A DNA stretch of 37,635 nucleotides from contig PKSX01000116.1 in assembly GCA_002869435.1 (NCBI GenBank), positions 1 to 37,635 on the forward strand, read 5' to 3'. Positions 27,461-37,415 of the stretch are shown here, piece after piece. This stretch comes from Marinilabiliales bacterium. GTDB taxonomy: Bacteria > Bacteroidota > Bacteroidia > Bacteroidales > DTU049. The notes under the pieces were generated by a model. That model searched no databases and was not told the DNA's origin. It saw only the letters and a list, made by a program, of their open reading frames with translations. A program made the translations under genes and the position numbers. Each line of letters starts with the position of its first letter. Within the stretch, counting starts at the first letter, position 1.

Positions 27461-30400
27461 ATGACTGCCCGAAAACTATTTTCAGGAGTGGCTGTTTTTA
27501 TGCTCTTTGCTCTTTTGCAAACAGCACAGGCACAGTTTTTCAGTGGTAGTAGTATGTCTTTTGGCAAAAATCGTATTCAGCATAATGAGGAGCGAATATG
27601 GAGTCTCTTTCGCTTTGAAGATTTTGATTTCTATTTTTATCAGGATGGCCGTAAACTCACAATTAATGGGGCTAAGTATGCATATACGGCACTTGATGAG
27701 ATGACAGAAAAACTTGGCTATAAGTCCGGAAATAAAATACACTTCATCGTTTTTAACTCGATGAGCGACATGAAGAGCTCAAATATAGGACTGGATAACG
27801 AAATACTGTATAATACCGGAGGACTTACTAATGTTGTAGACAATAAGGTATTTCTGTATTTTAATGGTCGGTATGCTGATTTTGAGCGACAGATCCGCTT
27901 TGGAACAGCTCAGGTTATGGTGAACCAGATGCTGTTTGGAGAAAGTATCAGTTCAAATGTAAAGAATTCAACGCTCTTGGCCCTGCCAAAATGGTATACT
28001 GATGGTCTTGTAAGTTTTCTCGCTGATAAATGGAGTGTTGATCTGGATGATAAAATGCGAGATGGTGTAATGAATGGGAAATACAGGAAGTTCAATCACC
28101 TCGAAGGCACTGATGCTGTCATTGCCGGACACTCTGTGTGGAAGTTTGTAAGTGATAAATATGGCCCGGAAGTCATTCCGAACATCATTTATATGACAAA
28201 AGTAAGTCGAAATGTGGAAAGCGGCTTTCTATACGTTTTAGGTATTTCTTTTAAGAATCTTATGGACGACTGGTATAATTACTATTCTTTTTTATATACC
28301 AAGCAGATCAAAGATCGAACCCTCCCCGTAAATCAGGGAGTAGATTTTAAAGTAAAAAAACGACCGTATTACTATCAGATGCAGTTGAGCCCGGATGGCC
28401 GTTATATGACATATGTTTTTGATAAAACCAATAAGAAAAAACTTTATATATACGATCGCCAAACCGGAAAGCGTAAAAAACTTTATCGTTTGGGGACGAA
28501 GATAGATGAGATGCCGGATATGACATTTCCTCTTACTGCATGGCATCCCACATCTAAGCTTTTTGCCTGGGAAGTAGAGAAAAAAGGGCGACGGGTCTTA
28601 TATTTATACAATATCGAGGATGAAACCCGTGAGCAGATCTTTATAGATCAGTTTAGCAAAATTACCGATATGGCATATTCGCCGGATGGTCTGTGGATTC
28701 TTATGTCGGCAATTGTAAACGGACAGAGTGATATTTTCATGTATTCTACAGGGTCAAAATCATTCAAACGAATTACAAATGATGCATATGATGACCTTAA
28801 CCCACGTTTTGTAGATGATGGACGCATGATTGCATTTAGCTCAAACCGTATTAGTGATACGCTTTCCTACGATGTGCTAACGTACCTTACAGATTATTCT
28901 GACACTCTGTTTAAACAGGAATACCTCGATATTTTTGCCTATAATTTCAAAACGGAAAGCCCGGTCTTGATGCGTGTTACCAATACTCCGGACGCAAATG
29001 AAACAAACCCTATGCCTTATGGCGACGGATATTTCACATACCTGAGTGACGAAAGTGGAATTAACAATATGTATATGGCCCGATTCGACTCAGCTATTGC
29101 ATATGTTGATACAACTATTCATTATCGCTACTTTACAGAGTCTTTCCCGGTAAGCAATTATCAGTATAGCATACGCGATTTTGAATCATACGGAAACAGT
29201 GATTTTTATGTGCAAGGTTTTACCGTAGATAAAAAGTCGGTAATTATGGTTCATGAAAAGGATAATCCATTAAGCATATCCCCGGCTGAATTGCTTCCCA
29301 CTCAATGGTCCGGCGAAAGGGAAACAATGGTGTATTCCGATGCAAAAAACTCTGTAGTAATAGAGAGCAGCAATGCATCAAATAAGCGGCAGGGTTTTAT
29401 TAATCTGCAACCTGATTCAGGAGAAGTGGATATTTATAATTATAGCTTTGATGGAGCTGAAAACAATGATCAGCCTGTTCCTAAACCCGTGGAGAAGGAT
29501 GATGAAGAAAAGAAGTTTAAGTTGCCAAAACAACAAAACTACGATGTAGAATTTGCTATTGATCAGCTGGTTTCGCAAATTGATTTTTCTTATTTAAACA
29601 CTTCGTATCAGCCCTATTCAGGATATGGTCCGGTGTTTATCAATTCCGGAAATAATGGTTTTTTTCAGGTAGGAGTAAGCGACTTACTTGAAGATCATCG
29701 TTTAATTGGTGGTATGAAGCTGTCTTTCACTCTTGATAATAATGAGTATTTTCTAAGTTACGAGAATTTAAAAGGACGACTGGATAAGCAGATTGTTCTG
29801 CACAGGTTATCCTATGAGAATTCCAACGAAACAAGTATATTTAAACATCATCTGCATGATGTAAATTATATATTGAAATGGCCCCTTAGTCAAGCGTTGG
29901 CTATAAAAGGCACCGGGATTTTCAAATATAATAATCAGATTTACCAGTCTATTAATTATGATAACCTTATTGAGCCCGACCTGCATTCTTACTGGGCCGG
30001 CCTGAGAATGGAACTGGTATTTGATAATACCAGGAACCCGATGAAGAATATTTATTATGGACTGAGGTATAAGTTTTTCGGTGAATACTATCAGGGAATT
30101 AATAATAAAGACGTAAACCTCATTACAGTGGGCGGAGATATTCGGCATTATTCCAGAATTCACCGAACCTTTATTTGGGCCAATCGATTTGCATTCGGAA
30201 CGTCTTTTGGGTCAACGAGATTAATCTATTATCTTGGTGGCGTTGATAACTGGTTTATGCCTTCATTTGATTATACTAATCCAATAAGCGACAGGGTTGA
30301 ATATGGCTTTCAGACTCTTGCCACAAATATGCGTGGCTTCAAACAGAATATTCGTAATGGAAACACCTTTGCCGTTTGGAATAGCGAGCTCCGATTTCCG

Positions 30401-30721
30401 GTTTTTCGCTATCTCATGAACAGGCCAATAAAGTCAGAGATTTTGAATAATTTTCAGCTTATTGGTTTTGGAGATCTTGGCTCCGCATTTATGGGATTGA
30501 ACCCTTATGCAGAAGAAAATATTGTGGTGCCTGAAACTTATTATCAGAAACCAATTCTGGTTACTTTGAAAACACCAAGAAATCCCCTTGTTGGAGGTGT
30601 TGGTGCCGGCCTCAGAACTGTAATTTTAGGATATTTCATTCGTTTTGATGTGGCCTGGGGTATTGAAGAAGGTCGCTGGCATAAACCACGGTATTATTTG
30701 TCATTTAGTCTCGATTTTTAA
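27461..30721 (+). CDS. Signal-peptide protein with degenerate MA-peptidase-like, TolB/WD40-like propeller and Omp85-like C-terminal barrel domains
   Basis: LPKWYTDGLVSFLADKWSVDLDDKMRDG and YGPEVIPNIIYMTKVSRNVESGFLYVLGISF (MA-like). YSPDGLWILMSA...SDIFMYSTGSKSFKRITNDAYDDLNPRFVDDGRMIAFSSN (propeller). MRGFKQNIRNGNTFAVWNSELRFPVF...GVGAGLRTVILGYFIRFDVAWG...YLSFSLDF (barrel). Confidence 0.85.
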   Translation: MTARKLFSGVAVFMLFALLQTAQAQFFSGSSMSFGKNRIQHNEERIWSLFRFEDFDFYFYQDGRKLTINGAKYAYTALDEMTEKLGYKSGNKIHFIVFNSMSDMKSSNIGLDNEILYNTGGLTNVVDNKVFLYFNGRYADFERQIRFGTAQVMVNQMLFGESISSNVKNSTLLALPKWYTDGLVSFLADKWSVDLDDKMRDGVMNGKYRKFNHLEGTDAVIAGHSVWKFVSDKYGPEVIPNIIYMTKVSRNVESGFLYVLGISFKNLMDDWYNYYSFLYTKQIKDRTLPVNQGVDFKVKKRPYYYQMQLSPDGRYMTYVFDKTNKKKLYIYDRQTGKRKKLYRLGTKIDEMPDMTFPLTAWHPTSKLFAWEVEKKGRRVLYLYNIEDETREQIFIDQFSKITDMAYSPDGLWILMSAIVNGQSDIFMYSTGSKSFKRITNDAYDDLNPRFVDDGRMIAFSSNRISDTLSYDVLTYLTDYSDTLFKQEYLDIFAYNFKTESPVLMRVTNTPDANETNPMPYGDGYFTYLSDESGINNMYMARFDSAIAYVDTTIHYRYFTESFPVSNYQYSIRDFESYGNSDFYVQGFTVDKKSVIMVHEKDNPLSISPAELLPTQWSGERETMVYSDAKNSVVIESSNASNKRQGFINLQPDSGEVDIYNYSFDGAENNDQPVPKPVEKDDEEKKFKLPKQQNYDVEFAIDQLVSQIDFSYLNTSYQPYSGYGPVFINSGNNGFFQVGVSDLLEDHRLIGGMKLSFTLDNNEYFLSYENLKGRLDKQIVLHRLSYENSNETSIFKHHLHDVNYILKWPLSQALAIKGTGIFKYNNQIYQSINYDNLIEPDLHSYWAGLRMELVFDNTRNPMKNIYYGLRYKFFGEYYQGINNKDVNLITVGGDIRHYSRIHRTFIWANRFAFGTSFGSTRLIYYLGGVDNWFMPSFDYTNPISDRVEYGFQTLATNMRGFKQNIRNGNTFAVWNSELRFPVFRYLMNRPIKSEILNNFQLIGFGDLGSAFMGLNPYAEENIVVPETYYQKPILVTLKTPRNPLVGGVGAGLRTVILGYFIRFDVAWGIEEGRWHKPRYYLSFSLDF

Positions 30722-30723
30722 TT

Positions 30724-31920
30724 ATGAAAAACAGAATTCAGTCAGCAGTAAATGATGTTTTCGATAAAATGATCGAAATAAGAAGACATATTCATATGTT
30801 TCCTGAATTGTCGGGTCAGGAAGAAAAAACATCGGAGTATATTGCTGCTATATTGAAAGACTGGGGAGTTGGTTTTACTCAGAATATTGCAGGATATGGT
30901 ATTGTAGCTCAAATTGAGGGGGTTAATGCCGATGCTGCCTGCGGTGCACTTCGAGCCGATACAGATGCATTACCCATACAGGAAATGAATGATGTGCCCT
31001 ATAAATCTAAAATTCCCGGTGTTATGCATGCCTGCGGCCATGATGCACATACAGCTGCATTGTTGGGAACCATATATGTATTGAATTCTGTAAAAGATTC
31101 ATTTAACGGCAGACTGAAATTCTTTTTTCAGCCTTCTGAAGAGAAATTCCCGGGGGGTGCAAAACTTATGATAGAAGAAGGCGTGCTCGAAAACCCCGAC
31201 GTTCAGTTTGTTTTAGGTGCACATGTTCTTCCAACACTTGAAGCAGGTAAAGTAGGTGTAAAGTCAGGTATGTATATGGCTTCAACCGATGAAATTTACC
31301 TTACCGTTAAAGGGAAGGGCGGTCATGCTGCAACTCCTGAACTGCTTGTAGACCCAGTTTTAATTGCTGTAGAGGTGCTTTCTTCATTGCAGCAGGTGAT
31401 TAGTCGCAAGAACAATCCTGCAATTCCTTCAGTTCTTTCATTTGGTAGGTTTCTCGCTGATGGACGGACAAATATTATCCCGGATGAGGTTAAACTGGAA
31501 GGCACTATCAGAACTTTCAGTGAAGAGTGGCGAAAGGATGCCCATGCCCATATAGAACGTATTGCAACCGGAATCGCAACAAGCATGGGTGGAGAATGCA
31601 AGGTAAATATTGCTCACGGATATCCTTTTTTAGTAAATAATGAGGAATTGACAGAAGTGTTCAGAAATACCGGAAAGGAATTTTTAGGGAAAGATTTTGT
31701 AGATCTCCCTTTGAGAATGACTGCCGAGGATTTTGCTTATTACTCCCAGAAAGTTCCGTCTGTATTTTACCGTTTTGGTGTATCCAATCCGGAAAAAGGA
31801 ATTACTTCAAACCTCCACAGCCAAACATTCGACATTGATGAAGAGGCTCTTAAAACAGCTGCATCCATAATGTCAATGGCAGCAATTCAATTCTTGGATC
31901 ATTTTTCTGAAAATAAGTAA
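30724..31920 (+). CDS. M20 family amidohydrolase
   Basis: RRHIHMFPELSGQEEKTSEYIAAIL, LRADTDALPIQE, GVMHACGHDAHTAALLG, FFQPSEEKFPGGAKLMIEEGVLE, and RMTAEDFAYYSQKVPSVFYRFG. Confidence 0.95.
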   Translation: MKNRIQSAVNDVFDKMIEIRRHIHMFPELSGQEEKTSEYIAAILKDWGVGFTQNIAGYGIVAQIEGVNADAACGALRADTDALPIQEMNDVPYKSKIPGVMHACGHDAHTAALLGTIYVLNSVKDSFNGRLKFFFQPSEEKFPGGAKLMIEEGVLENPDVQFVLGAHVLPTLEAGKVGVKSGMYMASTDEIYLTVKGKGGHAATPELLVDPVLIAVEVLSSLQQVISRKNNPAIPSVLSFGRFLADGRTNIIPDEVKLEGTIRTFSEEWRKDAHAHIERIATGIATSMGGECKVNIAHGYPFLVNNEELTEVFRNTGKEFLGKDFVDLPLRMTAEDFAYYSQKVPSVFYRFGVSNPEKGITSNLHSQTFDIDEEALKTAASIMSMAAIQFLDHFSENK

Positions 31921-31925
31921 TGATT

Positions 31926-32393
31926 ATGAATCGATTTTCTTTGGTGGCATTGGTTTTATTAATGGCATCCTGTGGCCAAAAACCTGAAATACAGTCACAC
32001 TATTATGGATTTGAAAATGAAACCTGGGAGAAAAACACTCCTTTAGAGTTCGTTTTTACTATAAAAGATACCAGTGAAATGTTTTCGCTTGATGCCAGCC
32101 TGCGCTATAATGAGCGTTTCACATTTAATTCATTGAACATGAGTGTGTCTTTAATTAGCCCTTCTGGTTCCTCCCGTTATAAAGGTGTTTCCATAGAAAT
32201 GAAAAACTCCGATGGAACACCCCGGGGAGAAAGTAATGAAGATTATCTTGAAATCTCATTCCCGCTTTATCGAAGCCTTAGATTCAACGAAGAAGGGGAG
32301 TGGATTTTGAATGTTATGCATAAAATGCCGGTTGATATAACAAGAGGTCTTAAAGGACTGGAGTTTGAATTGTATCCGACCGAAAGCAAATAA
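31926..32393 (+). CDS. gldH: Gliding motility lipoprotein GldH
   Basis: Lipobox-like LLMASC. Body SHYYGFENETWEKNTPLEFVFTIKDTSEMF...SLRYNERFTFNSLNMSV...FPLYRSLRFNEEGEWILNVMHKMPVDITRGLKGLEFELYP is GldH-like. Confidence 0.82.
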   Translation: MNRFSLVALVLLMASCGQKPEIQSHYYGFENETWEKNTPLEFVFTIKDTSEMFSLDASLRYNERFTFNSLNMSVSLISPSGSSRYKGVSIEMKNSDGTPRGESNEDYLEISFPLYRSLRFNEEGEWILNVMHKMPVDITRGLKGLEFELYPTESK

Positions 32394-32421
32394 AAAAGGC
32401 CCACTTTCGTGAGCCTCTTTT
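32392..32421. terminator. Bidirectional terminator between convergent genes
   Basis: AAAAAAGGCCCAC-TTTC-GTGAGCCTCTTTT, stem with one mismatch, flanked by A and T tracts. Confidence 0.65.
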
Positions 32422-32441
32422 GATAATATTTTAAAATGGTA

Positions 32442-33767
32442 TTAGTCAACCAGAATTCGCTGAGTATTGCGGGTTCCATTTTCATTTGTTAATACAATAT
32501 TGTATAAACCACTGTTGAATTCACTTACATTGATGCGTAAGCTATTGTTGAATTCAGCATTGTAAACAAGCTGTCCGTTAATATTGAAAATCTCAACGGT
32601 TCCGTTCATGTCAGCATTGATTTGTACGAAATCACTTGCAGGATTGGGATATATCTCTGCTGAAATTCCATTCTCTTCAATACCTGTATATTCAGAAACA
32701 TCTGACGCCATACGAGGCAATAATTCCCATGTTGAATATGAGTAATAAAGAACCCCTGTTACATTATAATGAGTTCCCTGTGTTGGGTTGTAGTCATAAA
32801 TATCGTCACCTACAAATAAAGAGTCTCCAACAACACCAATGGCCCACATGCCATATCCTACCCATGTGTCAAGACATTCTTCGTTGGTTACACTTAAAAG
32901 AACACTTTCATATTCTTCAGTGTCAGCTGCAGTTGCAGCAATGTCATATGACTGAACAGGGTTTCCACTGCTTACAACGGTGTAATTGCTTACACTTTTA
33001 AGCTCTGTCAGATTATACCATTCATCAACAGTACCTGTAAGAGTAATACTGTCTCCAATGGCAGGAATGTTATTATAATCAAGCACATAAATACCAGACC
33101 AGGATCCTGATCCTGCCTGTAACCAATAACCTGTTGTGTCAATAGTAACAGCTGTTACAATACCTCCGGTGTTAACTGCTTGTCCGTCATAAGGAGAATC
33201 TCCTCCAACACTGTATTGAATGTCATAAATGCTAACATCAGGAGTAACGATAGATAATGCTGTGATTGTAACATCATCAATCTGAATATGATCAATGTCT
33301 GCTTCAGTATACTGAACAGAGAATATAAACTCTGCGTACAGTGGCCCTGAATTCGGAATCATTACAGTATCAATATACTGTGTCCAGGTGGCTGAGTTAA
33401 TATTATGGTAGGAATTGTATGTGCCATAAGTACCCGAACCGGAGATGTCAACAGAGTTGGTGCGTATATTGCCATGTCCGCGAACCCAGTAAGAAATCGC
33501 ATAATAGTCTCCACCATTTACACTAACAGAATCTGTAGTAAATCTCTTGTGAGAACTTTGAGCATTAACAAGTTGGGCAGCATATGTGCCACCGTGAACA
33601 CTTGTGGAGTATTGTATAACACTGTCAGATTCAATGCTTGATTTTATACCCATCCAACCATCAGGATCTCCGCCGGTCCATGCTTCAAACCCGTCAGAAA
33701 TCAATTGTGAAAATCCCTGAAGTGAAAAAACCATCACCAGAGAAATCAATAATAAACTTTTCTTCAT
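32442..33767 (-). CDS. Secreted protein with an OB-fold-like domain and a T9SS C-terminal sorting domain
   Basis: Start taken as MKKSLLLISLVMVFSLQGFSQ. Carbohydrate-binding-like N-term (GFEAWTGGDPDGWMG). OB-like GQAVNTGGIVTAVTIDTTGYWLQAGSGSWSGIYVLDYNNIPAIGDSITLTGTVDEWYNLTEL. C-term IYPNPASDFVQINA...TQRILVD. Confidence 0.87.
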   Translation of the reverse strand: MKKSLLLISLVMVFSLQGFSQLISDGFEAWTGGDPDGWMGIKSSIESDSVIQYSTSVHGGTYAAQLVNAQSSHKRFTTDSVSVNGGDYYAISYWVRGHGNIRTNSVDISGSGTYGTYNSYHNINSATWTQYIDTVMIPNSGPLYAEFIFSVQYTEADIDHIQIDDVTITALSIVTPDVSIYDIQYSVGGDSPYDGQAVNTGGIVTAVTIDTTGYWLQAGSGSWSGIYVLDYNNIPAIGDSITLTGTVDEWYNLTELKSVSNYTVVSSGNPVQSYDIAATAADTEEYESVLLSVTNEECLDTWVGYGMWAIGVVGDSLFVGDDIYDYNPTQGTHYNVTGVLYYSYSTWELLPRMASDVSEYTGIEENGISAEIYPNPASDFVQINADMNGTVEIFNINGQLVYNAEFNNSLRINVSEFNSGLYNIVLTNENGTRNTQRILVD

Positions 33768-33783
33768 AACACAAAATTTTTTA

Positions 33784-33791
33784 CAAAAATA
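33784..33791 (-). promoter_or_regulatory. Candidate Bacteroidota -7 box (TATTTTTG)
   Basis: Exact TAnnTTTG match 17 nt upstream of the ATG of the OB/T9SS gene. Confidence 0.35.
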
Positions 33792-33856
33792 CAAATAATT
33801 GAATTAGTGAAGTGCTAAGAAATGTTTAATTTTATCTGGTGGTTAAATTGAAAGAT

Positions 33857-34951
33857 ATGATTTTAAGAGACTTAATTGGAGTGCTTGAGAAATTGATACC
33901 TGCCGGAATGCAGGAATCGTATGATAATACAGGTTTGCAAATTGGAAATACTGGTGAAGAAGTCACCAGAGCACTAATCTGCATGGATGTTACTATGGGT
34001 GTTTTAGAGGAAGCAGTTACTCAGAAGTGTGATCTTGTTATTTCACACCATCCGATGATTTTTAAGCCCATAAAAAAACTTGATTTTGGAAATGAACAGG
34101 GACTATTGATAGCATTTGCTGTTAAGCACAATCTTGCTGTATACAGCATGCATACTTCTATTGATAAATACAGGTTTGGGGTGAGTTATGCGCTGGCCAG
34201 AAAGCTTAATCTTGAGAATATTCAAACGTTGAAACCCGAGGAAGGAGTATTAAGAAAGCTGGTCACATTTTGTCCTTCAGCACAGGCACCGGCTCTAAGA
34301 AATGCTTTATTCTCTGCAGGGGCCGGTCATATTGGCAATTATGATTCTTGCAGTTTTAATATTGAAGGAGAAGGTTCTTTCAGAGCGCTTGAAGGGACCA
34401 ATCCCTACGTTGGTAAACAAGGTGAGCTTCATTCAGAGAAAGAAACCCGCATTGAAGTAGCATTTCCTGATTGGAATAAAACCTCAGTAATTAAATCATT
34501 ATTGGCAAATCATCCATATGAAGAAGTGGCTTATGATATTTATCCGCTGGAGAATTCATTACATACGGCGGGGCTTGGGGCTGTTGGGTACTTGAAGAAA
34601 GCAATGGGTGCAAATGACTTTCTTAGTAGCTTACAAAGTTGTTTCGGAAATATGCCGCTTAAGTATTGTACTCATGAAAAAATGATTAAGCGTGTTGCTG
34701 TTTGCGGAGGCTCAGGTGCATCATTGTTGGGTACAGCTGTTTCTGTCGGTGCAGATGCATATATAACTGGCGACATAAAATACCACGATTTTCAGGCCGC
34801 CTCAGGAAAAATACTATTGGCAGATGCCGGTCATTATGAGACAGAAATTCAGGTATTACAAGTAATTAAAGAGCTTATTTCGGAAAAAATACCTACCTTT
34901 GCAACCCTGATTTCGGAAACGAATACAAACTTCGTAAAGTATTTAAAATAA
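33857..34951 (+). CDS. NIF3-like dinuclear metal center protein (GTP cyclohydrolase 1 type 2/Nif3 family)
   Basis: WP-like YDNTGLQIGN, ICMDVTMGVLEEAV..KCDLVISHHPMIFKPIKKL, AVYSMHTSID, and C-term DAYITGDIKYHDFQAASGKILLADAGHYETE. The start could be 33839. Confidence 0.93.
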   Translation: MILRDLIGVLEKLIPAGMQESYDNTGLQIGNTGEEVTRALICMDVTMGVLEEAVTQKCDLVISHHPMIFKPIKKLDFGNEQGLLIAFAVKHNLAVYSMHTSIDKYRFGVSYALARKLNLENIQTLKPEEGVLRKLVTFCPSAQAPALRNALFSAGAGHIGNYDSCSFNIEGEGSFRALEGTNPYVGKQGELHSEKETRIEVAFPDWNKTSVIKSLLANHPYEEVAYDIYPLENSLHTAGLGAVGYLKKAMGANDFLSSLQSCFGNMPLKYCTHEKMIKRVAVCGGSGASLLGTAVSVGADAYITGDIKYHDFQAASGKILLADAGHYETEIQVLQVIKELISEKIPTFATLISETNTNFVKYLK

Positions 34952-34965
34952 ACAATTTATAGACT

Positions 34966-35838
34966 ATGGCAGTCAGCAAGACAAAAAAGACCACTGGTAC
35001 AACAAAGAAGACAACTGCTTCAAAAACCAAAAAGACAACAAAAAAGGTGGAAAAAGAAACTGTTGTTGAGCAGGAAGAACTTGAAGACAAGTCGGAAAAT
35101 GTCATTCGTCAAAAGTTGAAAACATTATATTCTCTTCAGGTTATTGATACACAGATTGATAAAATCAGAGTTGTTAGAGGAGAGCTTCCACTTGAGGTTC
35201 GTGATCTGGAAGATGATATAGAAGGCCTTGAGACTCGTATAGAGAACTTTAAGAATGAGATTGATGAATTTGAAAAACAACTTTCAGATCAGAAAAACGC
35301 GATCAATCAAAGTCTAGAGATGATTAAAAAATATGATTCTCAGCAAAAAAATGTCAGAAATAATCGTGAATACGAATCTCTAGCTAAGGAAATTGAATAT
35401 CAGAATCTTGAAATTCAGCTTAGCGAAAAGAGAATAAAAGAAGCCAAAGCTGGCATAGAGACAAAGCAGGCAATAATTGATGAGGCAACCGGACAATTAA
35501 ATGAGAAGAAAGAAAATCTGGATGCCAAAAAGAATGAACTATCTGAGATTATTGAGGAAACCGAAAAGGAAGAAAAAGTTCTTGGCGGGAGATCTGAAAA
35601 GGCAAAAGACGAAATTGAAGAAAGATTACTTTATGCCTATACCCGTATACGTAAAAATGTACGTAACGGACTGGCTGTAGTGAAAGTTGAGCGTGATGCG
35701 TGTGGTGGTTGCTTTAGTAAAATACCTCCGCAACGTCAGCTTGAAATAAAGTTGAATAAAAAGATTATTGTTTGTGAATATTGCGGACGCATCTTGGTTG
35801 ACAATGAAATTGCCGATGAGGTAGAAAGCGAAATGTAA
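34966..35838 (+). CDS. Coiled-coil protein with a C4 zinc ribbon (DUF164-like)
   Basis: Long coiled coil. C-term ACGGCFSKIPPQRQLEIKLNKKIIVCEYCGRILVDNE. N-term Lys/Thr-rich extension. Confidence 0.9.
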   Translation: MAVSKTKKTTGTTKKTTASKTKKTTKKVEKETVVEQEELEDKSENVIRQKLKTLYSLQVIDTQIDKIRVVRGELPLEVRDLEDDIEGLETRIENFKNEIDEFEKQLSDQKNAINQSLEMIKKYDSQQKNVRNNREYESLAKEIEYQNLEIQLSEKRIKEAKAGIETKQAIIDEATGQLNEKKENLDAKKNELSEIIEETEKEEKVLGGRSEKAKDEIEERLLYAYTRIRKNVRNGLAVVKVERDACGGCFSKIPPQRQLEIKLNKKIIVCEYCGRILVDNEIADEVESEM

Positions 35839-35853
35839 CCGTACTTACATACT

Positions 35854-35886
35854 AAAAAAAGGCTGCTCTTTCGGGCAGCCTTTTTT
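35854..35886. terminator. Bidirectional terminator between convergent genes
   Basis: AAAAAAAGGCTGC-TCTTTC-GGGCAGCCTTTTTT. Confidence 0.88.
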
Positions 35887-35904
35887 ATTGGAGAGTATAT
35901 ATGA

Positions 35905-37377
35905 TTAATTCATGTCTGAGAAGCGCAATCCTAAAGTAATAAGGAAGCTGCTTTTAACGTAATCTGTTGTAACAGGGTTAAGTGTCATACCCAGATTATC
36001 AATAATATCAGGGTTGTAGAAGTAGTAGTCTTCGCTTCTCATTGAATATACATATGCAAAATCAATGAAGTAATATTTTTCTCGTATACCAAAACCTGCA
36101 TGGAAAGAAGTAGTAGACATATCGTTCAGTTCATTGGCAAATGGAGATCCAAAGTATGAAAATCCACCACGAATTGAAAATGGTCTGAAAACCCACTCGG
36201 TTCCAATTTTAAAATTATGGGCAACGGTATAGAGAGAAGTAATATTTTCATTGGCATCTATGAAATCATACATTGGGTCAATGGATCTTATACGAGCCTG
36301 ACTGTAATCAACCATTTCGTAGTCGGCTGAAATAACACCGGCTTTTTTTATAACGATAGCAAGACCTCCCATAAGACGCATAGGAGTTGTCATGCGGTAA
36401 TCGTAAACGCCCTGGGGTGATGTGCTTTCGTATGTATTTGTTTCAAGATCACTTTTAATAACCCTGCTGTATGTATCATGCATTCTGTAAAATGTCGGGG
36501 TATGAATTGCTCCTGAAAGTCGAACCCAGTCATTGACTCTGAAAATCATTCCAAGTTTGAAATTGAAGCCGGTTCCTGTGGTATGCAATTCGTCATTAAT
36601 AGAAAGTGAATTAAAGAGAGGCAGGCTATCGCCATTATCTATTTCTTTATAATATGAGTCTTCTACATAACGCAGGTAAGGGAATCCCATAGTGGCACCG
36701 AGGTAAAATCGGTCGTTGTAATTGCCGCCAAAACTCAGAACCATTTCATTAATGCCCCCTGATGTGATGGTGCTCTTTTGCTGATATACACCACCGTCAA
36801 AAGCCTTAACATAATTGTTGGTTCCTCCGGCTGTATCAAGTAGCCAGGTATTCCAGGCGAGTTCTGTGTCAAATGAGTTCAGGTTTGTGTATTCATATCC
36901 GTCGGCATAATACTTATAAACATCAAGAATGCTGTTTTCAGAATTATTTCCGGCCATAATAGTGCTGCTGTTAAAATCAGCAGCGCGGTTAACACCAAAC
37001 CCAAACTGAATATTCTTCCATTCAGGGTGATCACTACCGTTGCTGATATCACCGGTAAACACCATTCCAATATTGGCAAGAGCTAAACCGGCTTTACTGT
37101 CTTCAGCGGTATGATTGTTATAAGTAGATGTTGCGTTGGAGAAATTAATCTGCGGAGCAAACATCATTTCAGAAGTTTTGTACACGCCAATTCCGGCGGG
37201 GTTCGTGCTGAGGGTGGAAAAGTCAGCACCCAAAGCAGAGAACGCACCTCCCATGGCAACGGAGCGTGAAGTTCCGCCATACATTAGGTATGAGTAGCGA
37301 AGTGCGTCTGTTTCGTTTTGTGCGAGCAGGAAGAAGCTCAGCATTAGTCCGATAGTTGTTAGAAATAACTTTTTCAT
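35905..37377 (-). CDS. OmpP1/FadL-family-like outer membrane protein
   Basis: MKKLFLTTIGLMLSFFLLAQ signal. ALRYSYLMYGGTSRSVAMGGAFSALGADFSTLSTNPAGIGVYKTSEMMFAPQINFSNATSTYNN is typical of this family in Bacteroidota. Confidence 0.85.
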   Translation of the reverse strand: MKKLFLTTIGLMLSFFLLAQNETDALRYSYLMYGGTSRSVAMGGAFSALGADFSTLSTNPAGIGVYKTSEMMFAPQINFSNATSTYNNHTAEDSKAGLALANIGMVFTGDISNGSDHPEWKNIQFGFGVNRAADFNSSTIMAGNNSENSILDVYKYYADGYEYTNLNSFDTELAWNTWLLDTAGGTNNYVKAFDGGVYQQKSTITSGGINEMVLSFGGNYNDRFYLGATMGFPYLRYVEDSYYKEIDNGDSLPLFNSLSINDELHTTGTGFNFKLGMIFRVNDWVRLSGAIHTPTFYRMHDTYSRVIKSDLETNTYESTSPQGVYDYRMTTPMRLMGGLAIVIKKAGVISADYEMVDYSQARIRSIDPMYDFIDANENITSLYTVAHNFKIGTEWVFRPFSIRGGFSYFGSPFANELNDMSTTSFHAGFGIREKYYFIDFAYVYSMRSEDYYFYNPDIIDNLGMTLNPVTTDYVKSSFLITLGLRFSDMN

Positions 37378-37415
37378 CTTTCTCAGTTTTAATAGTTCGT
37401 ATTCATTAAGCTATC

